A stretch of 21,650 nucleotides of DNA from an archaeon (GTDB lineage: Archaea; Nanobdellota; Nanobdellia; Pacearchaeales; GW2011-AR1). The stretch lies in contig JAUVHP010000007.1 in assembly GCA_030593225.1 (NCBI GenBank), forward strand, positions 1 to 21,650, given 5' to 3'. Of this stretch, positions 12,775 through 20,176 are shown one piece after another. Each line of letters opens with the position of its first letter. The stretch's first letter is position 1. The position numbers and the translations under genes are program-made. The notes beneath the pieces are model-generated. The model was given only the letters and a program-made list of their open reading frames with translations. It was not told the origin of the DNA and searched no databases.

Positions 12775-13254
12775 ATGATTGTAAATATAGATATTAGTTT
12801 ACAAATTTCACAATTGAATAAAACTGGGAATAAAAAAAGAAATAAGGGATGTGCTATGGGAATGGTTTCTTCTGATAAAGAAACAAAATATTCTGTATTT
12901 CTTTCAAAAAAAGAATTAGAAAAAATAATTAAATATTATAATAATAAATTTCCTCTAAAAACAATCTATGTAAAAATACATTCAATAATGATATATTGTT
13001 GTTTGGAATCATATTTTGATAAAATAATAAAAATAAATATATGCAAAGATTTCAAACCTACAATTTTAACAAAAGAGTTATATGTAATGTTTCCAATTTT
13101 AAAAAAATACAAAATAAAGTGGATTGGGGGAAAAGGAAATAAATCAATTGCAGATAAATATGCAAATAAAGTGAGAAAACACCCAGAATTTGCAAGTCAA
13201 TTATTAACATTAGAAAAAATAAAAAGTATGGAGACGCCTCGTAAGAGTGAGTAG
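12775..13254 (+). CDS. Unknown 159-aa protein in an inserted segment
   Basis: The protein starts MIVNIDISLQISQLNKTGNKK. The VNIDIS strand with an early Asp, followed by GCAMGMVSSDKETKYSVFLSKKELEKIIKYY, loosely recalls an RNase H-like first strand. I cannot confirm that, and the other acidic residues of such an active site are not obvious. It is basic and Lys/Ile-rich. I use the ATG at 12775 over the TTG at 12772 because TTATAAAA (12747-12754) lies about 25 bp upstream. It sits between the intact 3' end of the 12271 gene and a decayed copy of that end, so it may be acquired DNA. Confidence 0.5.
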   Translation: MIVNIDISLQISQLNKTGNKKRNKGCAMGMVSSDKETKYSVFLSKKELEKIIKYYNNKFPLKTIYVKIHSIMIYCCLESYFDKIIKINICKDFKPTILTKELYVMFPILKKYKIKWIGGKGNKSIADKYANKVRKHPEFASQLLTLEKIKSMETPRKSE

Positions 13255-13258
13255 TTAA

Positions 13259-13304
13259 GTTTAATCTTGTCGAGCAAGACAAACGATATCCCTACCGCCC
13301 CCCC
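13259..13304. other. Hairpin and C-tract downstream of the 12775 gene
   Basis: GTTT-aa-TCTTG (13259-13269) pairs with CAAGA-c-AAAC (13275-13284) around TCGAG, and seven C residues (13298-13304) follow shortly, striking in such AT-rich DNA. Past this, to 13350, the sequence is A/T-only-like filler. It could be a terminator or the edge of inserted DNA. Confidence 0.3.
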
Positions 13305-13351
13305 ATATTAAATTAAATAATTATATATTTATATATATTCCTATTTTATTA

Positions 13352-13414
13352 AATACACCTTATGTTATTAAGAATATTAGTGAAAAAAGTGAAGAGTTGA
13401 GGAAAGTTGTTTAA
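13352..13414 (+). pseudogene. Decayed 3'-end copy of the 12271 gene
   Basis: Reading in frame, NTPYVIKNISEKSEELRKVV-stop matches the end of the 12271 protein, LHLYVIENIGEISEELKKVV-stop. At DNA level the last ~55 bp differ at about eight positions. There is no start codon or promoter and the rest of the gene is absent. It marks the far end of a segment containing the 12775 gene. Confidence 0.7.
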
Positions 13415-13501
13415 TTGGATTTTAAATAATCTATTTTATGTAACTATGATACAATAGTAACAAAAAGAAAGGTTTATAAATTATTTTTGACTTATTATTT
13501 T

Positions 13502-14155
13502 ATGGAAAAATTGAAGAAAATTTTAAGCACAGGATTAATTTCAGCATTAGTTTTAACTGGATGTAAAGATATTCAAGAAAATTATAATTTACCTGACACT
13601 TCTAATCCAAATATAAAAATACATTACTTAGGAAATGATATTATAGTAGAAGAAAAAACCCCTGAATATACATCGTATTCAAATATTCCTATAAAAAAAA
13701 CATCAAATAATTTAGAAGAAAAGACCACTAGATTGTCTAAGTTTGATAAAGCAAAAGAAGAAATAAATTCAATAGATTATGATAATTTTATGAGAGAAAC
13801 AATTGATAGAATTATTATTGATGGAACAAGAGTGGCAGATAATGAGTTATTTAAAGAGTCTGCAAATGATTATGAAAAACTGCATAGGCTTTCACCTTAT
13901 TTTGAACAATTAGTGCAAAAAATAGCACTTATCGCATATGAACCTGGGGAAGACATTATGGAAAATATAAAACAAAGTGAAAGTAAAATTAAATTATATG
14001 TTGAGGGGTTTTTAGGGACACCAGATTCATTAATTAAACCCAAATATTTATATCAATCTAAAGGAATTAAAGATAGTAAGGAAACTCATTTCAGAGGAGA
14101 TATTTCTCTTGCAAAAAAAAGCATAGCACTAAAACAAAGATTAGAAAATCTTTAA
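13502..14155 (+). CDS. Exported lipoprotein, unknown function
   Basis: The 217-aa protein starts MEKLKKILSTGLISALVLTGC: a basic n-region, a hydrophobic core and the lipobox LTGC with Cys21 as the predicted lipidated residue. The mature part is hydrophilic, with a linker of about 60 residues and then a mostly helical domain (KFDKAKEEINSIDYDNFMRE, YEKLHRLSPYFEQLVQKIALIAYEPGE). No enzyme motif is seen. I use the ATG at 13502, not the TTG at 13487, because TTTATAAA (13473-13480) is centred 26 bp before it. Archaeal lipoproteins of this type are anchored outside the cytoplasmic membrane. The next gene is a surface protein. Confidence 0.7.
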   Translation: MEKLKKILSTGLISALVLTGCKDIQENYNLPDTSNPNIKIHYLGNDIIVEEKTPEYTSYSNIPIKKTSNNLEEKTTRLSKFDKAKEEINSIDYDNFMRETIDRIIIDGTRVADNELFKESANDYEKLHRLSPYFEQLVQKIALIAYEPGEDIMENIKQSESKIKLYVEGFLGTPDSLIKPKYLYQSKGIKDSKETHFRGDISLAKKSIALKQRLENL

Positions 14156-14250
14156 TTTTTAAATATTATTAATTTTTTCACAACTTGTTACTAACAATCT
14201 GTGACTTTTTTACTTCTCTAAAATTAACGAATTTTGTCGTCACCATAAAG

Positions 14251-14320
14251 TTTATAAACAAATTCTGTATAAATTAAACAACGGAAAAACAATGTTTTTC
14301 TGTGTAATTAAACATTAAAA
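14251..14320 (+). promoter_or_regulatory. Promoter and 5'-terminal hairpin leader of the surface-protein gene
   Basis: TTTATAAA at 14251-14258 predicts a start at about 14281, giving a 40-nt leader. CGGAAAAAC (14282-14290) pairs with GTTTTTCTG (14294-14302) around AAT. The hairpin would stand at the very 5' end of the mRNA. No Shine-Dalgarno is seen near the ATG. Confidence 0.5.
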
Positions 14321-15532
14321 ATGAAGATGAAAACAAAAAACCTAATGGTTTTTTTCCTTGCAATTGTTAGTATGTTTGCTTTAGTTGCTAGCGTAAGTGC
14401 TTATACTTTCACTCCAACTGATCAAATTGTTGGCGCAAGCCCTCTTGTGAAAGTTAATGGTGTAGATGTAAGTACAGGAATGGATGTAAGTGTTATTGCT
14501 GGAGACACAATAACAGTTAGATTGTATTTCGATTCAATCGCAAATGCTTCTAATGTAAGAGTAAAAGCTTCTATTGAAGGCGATAAAGTAGATGTTGATG
14601 AAAGAACTGCATCTTTTGACGTTGAAAGCGGAAATAGATATAGTAAATTATTGACTTTAACTATCCCTTCAGAACTTAAAGATGATTTAAGCGAAGACTT
14701 GACTCTTGACTTAAAGATTTGGAACGGAGATTTGAAAGACGAAATAACTGACATCAAATTGAATGTTCAAAGACCTTCATACAATACTGAAATCAAATCT
14801 GTATCTTTTAGTTCAACAGTTGAAGCTGGTGCAAAATTACCAGTTGATGTTGTTTTGAAAAACACAGGTTACAATGATTTAGATGATTTGTATGTAACTG
14901 TAAGCATCCCTGAATTAGGTGTTTCAAAAACATCATATTTCGGTGACTTAGTAGCTTTAGAAAACGACTACGACTTTGTGTATGTAGATAATGAGTCAAC
15001 ATTAGTTGTAGAAAGCAACGATGATGATGAAAATACTGCAAGTGGAAGACTTTACCTTTCTGTGCCTTATGGTGCTGAAGCTGGAGTTTATACTCTTGAA
15101 GTAACTACATCAAACGATGATATGACTGCTAACTTTGCTAAGCAAATTGTTGTTAACAACGATTTTTCAGAAGAAGTAATAAGAAATGGTGAAAGCTTAT
15201 TGATTGTGAACCCAACTAACAAGTTGAAAGTTTACAATGTGGTTTTCCCAGAGAGCCAAAGCTATGTTACTGTTTCTGCTGGAACAAGTAAGACAATCTC
15301 AGTTAGCCCTTCAACAGATGAGTACACTGTTAGTGTATTAACTATGAATGGTGAAGTTGTAGATGCTTTTACTTTTAGTTCTACTACTGAGAATGATGTT
15401 TCAATGTCAAACCCAGTTGTTGTTTTAACAGTTATTTTAGCAATTGTATTCGTAGTATTATTAATCGTTTTAATCGTATTAATAGGAAAGAAACCTGAGA
15501 AATCAGAAGATTTCGGCGAAAGCTATTACTAA
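14321..15532 (+). CDS. S-layer-like surface protein with C-terminal membrane anchor
   Basis: The 403-aa protein has a signal peptide (MKMKTKNLMVFFLAIVSMFALVASVSA, cleavage about 27) and a long beta-rich, Asp/Ser/Thr/Val-rich ectodomain. The ectodomain includes a CARDB-like segment around 155-270: EAGAKLPVDVVLKNTGYNDLDDLYVTVSI. The C-terminal helix (about 362-390, VVVLTVILAIVFVVLLIVLI) and a short basic cytoplasmic tail anchor it. Low lysine, frequent Asp and several NxS/T sites fit an abundant, glycosylated cell-surface protein. Its codon use is visibly richer in AGC, GTA and GAC than its neighbours, as expected for high expression. A T-rich tract follows the stop. The leader hairpin may stabilise its mRNA. 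Confidence 0.78.
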   Translation: MKMKTKNLMVFFLAIVSMFALVASVSAYTFTPTDQIVGASPLVKVNGVDVSTGMDVSVIAGDTITVRLYFDSIANASNVRVKASIEGDKVDVDERTASFDVESGNRYSKLLTLTIPSELKDDLSEDLTLDLKIWNGDLKDEITDIKLNVQRPSYNTEIKSVSFSSTVEAGAKLPVDVVLKNTGYNDLDDLYVTVSIPELGVSKTSYFGDLVALENDYDFVYVDNESTLVVESNDDDENTASGRLYLSVPYGAEAGVYTLEVTTSNDDMTANFAKQIVVNNDFSEEVIRNGESLLIVNPTNKLKVYNVVFPESQSYVTVSAGTSKTISVSPSTDEYTVSVLTMNGEVVDAFTFSSTTENDVSMSNPVVVLTVILAIVFVVLLIVLIVLIGKKPEKSEDFGESYY

Positions 15533-15540
15533 ACCCAATT

Positions 15541-15577
15541 TCTTTTTTTTATTTTTTTTATTATTTTATTTTTTATA
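15541..15577 (+). terminator. T-rich tract after the surface-protein gene
   Basis: Long runs of T broken by single A residues lie between the convergent surface-protein and SMC genes. Archaeal RNA polymerase terminates at such T-tracts without a hairpin. Confidence 0.5.
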
Positions 15578-15589
15578 ACCTAGTGAGAA

Positions 15590-18448
15590 CTAAATCTTCA
15601 TACTAATAACTTTACTAACACCCTCGTGCATTGAAACTCCGTAAAGGTTTGTTGCGTTTGTGATTATTTCATCATTGTGAGTTATTACAAGATACTGTCC
15701 TTTTTGCATGTATTTTCTTAAAAGATTTCCAAGTCGTTCTGAGTTTCGTTTGTCAAGTGCTGCGTCTATTTCATCTAAAATATAAAAACAATAAGGTTTG
15801 AGTTCTTGTATTGCGAAGATTAAAGAAAGTGCGACCATTGTTTGTTCTCCTCCTGAAAGAGAAGTGACATCAAAATATTTCCCATGTCCTGTTTTTACAA
15901 CAATATTAACTCCTTCTTCAAAAGGATTTTTTTTATTTTCTAGTTCTAATGAAACCTGGCCTTTTGTTGAAATCTGTGCAAAATTTCTTGAAAAGATTTC
16001 ATTTAATTCTTCAAGAGTTTTAATAAAAACTTTTTTCTTTTGTATATCTATTTGGTGAATTATTCTTAAAATGCTCTCTTTTTCTTTTGAAATTAAATCA
16101 ACTTTTTCTTTGATTAAATCATATTCTTTTTTTATTGTGTCATAAACTTCTAATGAACGAAGATTTACTGAGCCGATGTTTGAAAGAATTTCCTGAACTT
16201 TATTTAGTCGATGCATTAAAGATTCTTTATTTGTTTTTATTATTTCTATATTTGGAAACTCCAAAATTTCTATTTCTAAATTTTCTACTTCTGCATCAAA
16301 TCTTGCTTTGTCAATTTTAAAATTATTTATTTTTTGGTCAAGATTATAAATTTCGTTTTGCTTTGTTGCAAATATTGATTCACTTTCTCTGATTTTCTTT
16401 TGCACATTATCTCTTTCTTGAATTAATTTTTGAAACTTTTGATTTAATTCTTCATCTTGCTTTTTCTTTTTTCCTAGTAAAGATTCTTTTTCTTTTAATA
16501 TTTTTTTAAGAGAAATTATTTCTTCTGAAAAATCTTCTTCATCTCTAATTAATTGTTTTAAAGAAATTTTTGCTCGTTCAAATTCTCGTTGTTTAAATAA
16601 AATTTCTGAATTAACATTCTCCTCGCTTCTCACAGAAATTTCCTGAATTTCTATTTTTAAAGTTTCATATTTATGTTCTATATTTGAATTTTCTTCAAAA
16701 TTATTTTCTAAAAATTTCTTTCTTTTTAATAATTCATTAAATTCTATTTTTGTTTTTTCTATTTTTTCTCTTAAGGATTTTATTTGCTCTTTTTTTTCAT
16801 TAATGTTTGATAATTTTATTAAATCAGATTCTCTTTTTGAGATTTCAACAGAAATTTGTTCTATTTGCTGTTTTAAAATATCTCTTTTCTGGTAAATTTC
16901 TGTTAAAGATTTATCAGAATAATTAATTTCTTTTTCTAAAGAATCTATTTTTGGACTTGTTTCGTGTTTTATTGAATTAATATGCTCCTCAGTAATATTG
17001 CTTTTGCACAAAGGACAAATATCCATTTTAGAAATATTTTCTATTAGTTTTTTTTGCTTGTCAATTTCATACTCATTTGTGTGAGTCAGTTTTTCTAATT
17101 CAAGTTCTTTTTTTTCCAAAGTAGTTAAAAACTCTTTTTTTTCTGCTACAAATATTTTTAATTCTTCTAATTTCTCTTCAGTGGTGTTTCTATCAAATAA
17201 TTCTTTGAATAATGATTCTATTTGTTTAATTAAAAATTCTGATTCATTTTTGTAATTTTGAAGATAAGATTTTTTGTCTTCAAATCTTTCTTTTATTGAT
17301 TTTAATTCTGATTTTGTCATATAGAATTTTTTTCTTTGCTCTTCTAATTTTTCTAATTCTTTTTTCTTTATTTCTAATTCTTTTTCTTTTTTTGAAATTG
17401 TGGGAGATTCTTTTTGAAGTTCTCTAATTGATAATTCATTATTTCTTATTAACTCGTGCAGTTCTTGTTTTTGTTTTGCTAAAGCATTTAATTTTTTTTC
17501 TGAATTTTCCAACTTTACAGAAAGCCCTGCCAAATCTGCACGAAGATTTGCTATTTCTTGATTTAATTTTTCTTGTTCAAGTCCTGTGGATTTTTGCATT
17601 GTTGTATTAATTGAATTTATTTTATTTTCAAAACTAGAAATCTCTGATTTAATTGTGAAAGTTAATTTCTTTATTTTTTCTATTTCTTTATTTTTTTTCT
17701 GAATTTCTAAATTTATATTTTCTGTTTCTTTTTTCTTTTTTGTTAAATCATAATAAATTATACTTGCCTTGAAAATTTTAGAGTCAGCTTCTAATTTTTT
17801 AAATCTTAATGCCTGTTGTCTTTCTTTTTCTAAGTTGTTCAAGTAAGAAGTTCTTTCTCTTAAAATTGCCAAGACCTCTTTTAATCTATTTTCAGTTTTA
17901 TCTAATTCTTTTAATGATTTATCTTTTCTTGATTCGTAAATTGAAATCCCTGAAACTTCTTCTATTATTTTTCTTCGTTCTTCTGTTTGCATTTTTACAA
18001 AATTTTGTATTTCTCCTTGAAGAATTATATTAAATCCGTTTGGGTCAATTCCTGCTTGTGCTAAAAGTGCTAAAACTTCTTGACGAGTTTTTGTCTCATT
18101 GTTAATTTTATAGATGCTCTGCCCATTTCTTCTTACAATTCTTTTTATTGAAATATCTTTTTTATCTATTGAAAAAACATTGTCTGAATTATCAAATACA
18201 AGTTCTACTATTGCCTCTTTAGACGGGTTTGCTGCTTTTGTTCCAAGGAAGATTAGGTTTTTTGCTTTTGCTGCACGCATTGATTTTATTGAAAGCCGTC
18301 CTAGAACAAAACAAAGAGCGTCGGAAACATTAGATTTTCCAGAACCATTTGGTCCAAGAATTACATTAATTCCAGGTGTGAAAGGGAGTTCTGTTTTTTT
18401 TGCAAAACTTTTGAATCCTTGCATTACTAATTTTTTTATGTAAACCAT
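15590..18448 (-). CDS. SMC-family ATPase with Rad50-like zinc hook
   Basis: The 952-aa protein has an SMC-type N-terminal head: MQGFKSFAKKTELPFTPGINVILGPNGSGKSNVSDALCFVLGR, with Walker A GPNGSGKS. Two long coiled coils follow. The C-terminal head carries signature SLSGGEQTMVALSL and Walker B CFYILDEIDAALD. At the exact middle is MDICPLCKSNI, with Cys478 and Cys481. This CxxC zinc hook, as in Rad50, replaces the ~150-200-residue SMC hinge and explains the short length (canonical SMC is about 1150-1200 aa). The heads look SMC, not Rad50, and no Mre11 gene is adjacent. It probably organises or segregates the chromosome. A TTTTTAAA box 26 bp upstream gives a leaderless start. RNase HII is next, same strand. 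Confidence 0.88.
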   Translation of the reverse strand: MVYIKKLVMQGFKSFAKKTELPFTPGINVILGPNGSGKSNVSDALCFVLGRLSIKSMRAAKAKNLIFLGTKAANPSKEAIVELVFDNSDNVFSIDKKDISIKRIVRRNGQSIYKINNETKTRQEVLALLAQAGIDPNGFNIILQGEIQNFVKMQTEERRKIIEEVSGISIYESRKDKSLKELDKTENRLKEVLAILRERTSYLNNLEKERQQALRFKKLEADSKIFKASIIYYDLTKKKKETENINLEIQKKNKEIEKIKKLTFTIKSEISSFENKINSINTTMQKSTGLEQEKLNQEIANLRADLAGLSVKLENSEKKLNALAKQKQELHELIRNNELSIRELQKESPTISKKEKELEIKKKELEKLEEQRKKFYMTKSELKSIKERFEDKKSYLQNYKNESEFLIKQIESLFKELFDRNTTEEKLEELKIFVAEKKEFLTTLEKKELELEKLTHTNEYEIDKQKKLIENISKMDICPLCKSNITEEHINSIKHETSPKIDSLEKEINYSDKSLTEIYQKRDILKQQIEQISVEISKRESDLIKLSNINEKKEQIKSLREKIEKTKIEFNELLKRKKFLENNFEENSNIEHKYETLKIEIQEISVRSEENVNSEILFKQREFERAKISLKQLIRDEEDFSEEIISLKKILKEKESLLGKKKKQDEELNQKFQKLIQERDNVQKKIRESESIFATKQNEIYNLDQKINNFKIDKARFDAEVENLEIEILEFPNIEIIKTNKESLMHRLNKVQEILSNIGSVNLRSLEVYDTIKKEYDLIKEKVDLISKEKESILRIIHQIDIQKKKVFIKTLEELNEIFSRNFAQISTKGQVSLELENKKNPFEEGVNIVVKTGHGKYFDVTSLSGGEQTMVALSLIFAIQELKPYCFYILDEIDAALDKRNSERLGNLLRKYMQKGQYLVITHNDEIITNATNLYGVSMHEGVSKVISMKI

Positions 18449-18515
18449 GTATTGAAAAAAGGACTTATATTTTTAAAGATTGGGGGAATAAAATTTATAT
18501 GAAAAAAATTTCAGA

Positions 18516-19181
18516 TTATACTAAGGTTCTCTGCCCTATTTTTTCGTGAGCTTTTTGCCAAGTTATCCAAGTTTTTCTAAAGATTCCTTTGTCTTTATGT
18601 TTTATTGCATATTTTTCTAAGAATCTTTGTGTTGCAGGGTCAGAACAATAGCCAGAACCAATTTCGTCTCCGTAAATTTTTTTTATTTTTGTCATTTCTT
18701 TTTCACGAATGCATTTTGCCAGAATTGAGGCCGCAGAGACAGAGATGTGGTTTTTATCTGCTTTATGTTCGCAAGAAACTTCTAAGTTTGATAAGTTTTT
18801 TATTTTTGTTTTTAGAAAATCTGTCCATTTAATTATACTCACAGAAGGGCAATCAACTATAACTTTTACTTTTGTGAAACCTTTATTTATTTTATTTATT
18901 ATACTTGCACAAGCGATTGCTTCAACTTCGTTTAATTTTATTCCGTCATAATTTTTTTGGTCAATTTCTGGAGCAGAGACAATAATTATTTCAAATGTTT
19001 CGGCTTTTTCTCTAATTTTTTCTGCAAGGATTTCTCTTCTTTTTTGAGTTAAATTTTTACTATCTGTAATTCCTAATTTTTTGAATTCTTTAGCTGTTTC
19101 ATCGTCAATGAGGCAACCTGCTAAAATCATTGGTCCAACTACTGGTCCTCTTCCTGCATCATCAATTCCTAATTGTAACAT
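18516..19181 (-). CDS. rnhB: Ribonuclease HII
   Basis: The 221-aa enzyme removes RNA, including single ribonucleotides, from DNA:RNA hybrids. The opening GIDDAGRGPVVGP carries the first metal-site residues; the usual DE pair is Asp7-Asp8 here, a conservative Glu-to-Asp change. Other expected residues are Asp110 (VIVDCPS) and Asp142 (EHKADKNHISVSAASILAK), with GSGYCSDP (Tyr178) as the substrate-binding loop. Length is normal for archaeal RNase HII. TATATAAA on the opposite strand (19203-19210) gives a leaderless start, in a promoter region shared with the divergent 19259 gene. It lies upstream of the SMC gene and they may be co-transcribed. Confidence 0.93.
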   Translation of the reverse strand: MLQLGIDDAGRGPVVGPMILAGCLIDDETAKEFKKLGITDSKNLTQKRREILAEKIREKAETFEIIIVSAPEIDQKNYDGIKLNEVEAIACASIINKINKGFTKVKVIVDCPSVSIIKWTDFLKTKIKNLSNLEVSCEHKADKNHISVSAASILAKCIREKEMTKIKKIYGDEIGSGYCSDPATQRFLEKYAIKHKDKGIFRKTWITWQKAHEKIGQRTLV

Positions 19182-19258
19182 CTTAATTGGAAAAAAAATT
19201 TGTATATAAAGATTTGTGTTAGGAAGATATTTATAATCTAGAAATTATTTTGAATTGT

Positions 19259-19822
19259 ATGGAAAAGAGGAATGAAAACAAAGTTGATTTAATAATTAAG
19301 TATATTTTTGTCTTTTTAGTTGCCAGTGCAATTGGGAGACTCTATGAATTCTTTTTAATTTTGGGAAAAGGAACTCTTAATTATATAGAGCATTTCCCAA
19401 CATCGGTTTATACACTAATTTTTGCCTTTCCTTATGGTATAGCAATTATGTTTATTTATTTCACATTTCAAAAATTAGATAAAAATAATTTTATGCAAAA
19501 TAATTGGATATTAAAAATTATAATCGGAACCCTATTAATCAATATAGCAGAATTAACAACAGGATTAATTGCGTTAAAGACTTTGGGAGTTATGCCATGG
19601 GATTATTCTCATCACATTTTAAATTTTAAAGGCTTAATATCCTTGCCTATAACAATAAGATGGGCAATTCTTGTTGCAATAATTGGCAAATTTGGTTATG
19701 GGAAAATTGACAATTTCATCAAAAAACCTTTGTCAAAAAAGATTAAGAAATTGACAATTACAACATTAATCATTTATGGGATTTATTTAATAGGAATAAT
19801 TGCCTTAAAAATAATTAGATAA
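19259..19822 (+). CDS. Multi-pass membrane protein of the CmpB-like (putative ABC transporter type IV) family
   Basis: The 187-aa protein has about five hydrophobic helices. GRLYEFF in the first helix region and AELTTGLIALKTLGVMPWDYSHHILNFKGLISLPITIRWAIL later follow the family pattern of a Glu-containing helix, a WDYS motif, an N-x-x-G-x-I-S-L segment and a Trp helix. This family is annotated as putative ABC-transporter type IV but its function is not established. I use the ATG at 19259, not the TTG at 19250, because TTTATAAT (19230-19237) is centred 26 bp upstream. Its stop codon abuts the end of a tRNA-tailed unit on the other strand. Confidence 0.7.
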   Translation: MEKRNENKVDLIIKYIFVFLVASAIGRLYEFFLILGKGTLNYIEHFPTSVYTLIFAFPYGIAIMFIYFTFQKLDKNNFMQNNWILKIIIGTLLINIAELTTGLIALKTLGVMPWDYSHHILNFKGLISLPITIRWAILVAIIGKFGYGKIDNFIKKPLSKKIKKLTITTLIIYGIYLIGIIALKIIR

Positions 19823-19930
19823 TAGCGGAGATTATTCCCAACCCGTGAAAGCTTCTTTAAACTCGCTGACATTTGCTCGTTTATTTGAACTTTCAGAGTT
19901 GCTCAGGATTTGAGTTCAAATCCCGAATAA
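19823..19930 (-). repeat. tRNA-tailed structured unit 2 downstream of tRNA-iMet
   Basis: This 108-bp minus-strand unit follows unit 1. Hairpin GGATTTG-AACT-CAAATCC (19923-19906) is followed by the 12-bp stem CAACTC TGAAAG / CTTTCA-c-GGGTTG (19901-19890 with 19851-19839), with the bulged C at 19845, and an inner helix TAAAC/GTTTA (19883-19879, 19862-19858). Compared with the tRNA-Leu unit, T-G becomes C-G, T-A becomes G-C and TAAAT/ATTTA becomes TAAAC/GTTTA. The unit ends in TCTCCGCTA, a degenerate copy of the tRNA end TCTCGCTA. Confidence 0.6.
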
Positions 19931-20042
19931 TAGCGAGGGTGGGATTTGAACCACAACTCAGCCATTGAAAAGCTGTTATTAATAAATTAAGTTTGTTCAC
20001 TTTCCAATAACTTCGCGACCTCCTCTCCGGTCGTGTGGAAAA
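19931..20042 (-). repeat. tRNA-tailed structured unit 1 downstream of tRNA-iMet
   Basis: This 112-bp minus-strand unit directly follows the initiator tRNA. Hairpin CGACC/GGTCG (20033-20016) precedes a 13-bp stem AGTTATTGGAAAG / CTTTTCAATGGCT (20012-20000 with 19972-19960). The unit ends in a copy of the tRNA T arm and acceptor strand: 24 of 25 bases match between 19931-19955 and 20043-20067. The layout is the same as the tRNA-Leu unit and unit 2, but with more divergent stems. Confidence 0.6.
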
Positions 20043-20118
20043 TAGCGAGAGTGGGATTTGAACCACACGACCTCCGGGTTATGGGCCCGACGAGCACTCC
20101 AGACTGCTCCATCTCGCT
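20043..20118 (-). tRNA. Initiator tRNA-Met (anticodon CAU)
   Basis: The acceptor stem AGCGAGA/TCTCGCT has the A1-U72 pair diagnostic of archaeal initiators; the discriminator is A. The D stem is GAGC/GCTC, and the anticodon stem TCGGG/CCCGG supplies the three consecutive G-C pairs of initiators. The loop CCCATAA gives anticodon CAU (plus-strand 20081-20083), but position 33 is C (complement of G20084) instead of U. The T-stem 5' strand GTGTGG has one extra base relative to CCCAC. A TATA-like CTTTTAAA (20142-20149) predicts a start at the mature 5' end. No CCA is encoded. Confidence 0.92.
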
Positions 20119-20176
20119 ATAGTAATTCTTAAAAAGATATACTTTTAAACTTTATTAATTTCAAAAATTCATAAAT

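Noticed and set aside
12775..13254. Firm RNase H-fold nuclease assignment
   Set aside because: Only an early Asp on a strand is suggestive; the other acidic active-site residues are not evident.
14808..15041. Minus-strand ORF within the surface-protein gene
   Set aside because: Composition (His, Leu, Gln runs) and lack of a promoter mark it as an antisense shadow of a well-supported gene.
15590..18448. Rad50 proper
   Set aside because: The head motifs (MQGFKSFAKK, LDEIDAALD) are SMC-like and no mre11 gene is adjacent; only the hook is Rad50-like.
19931..20042. Split-tRNA 3' half
   Set aside because: The T arm and acceptor strand are copied from the adjacent intact tRNA, and I find no matching 5' acceptor strand or anticodon half nearby.
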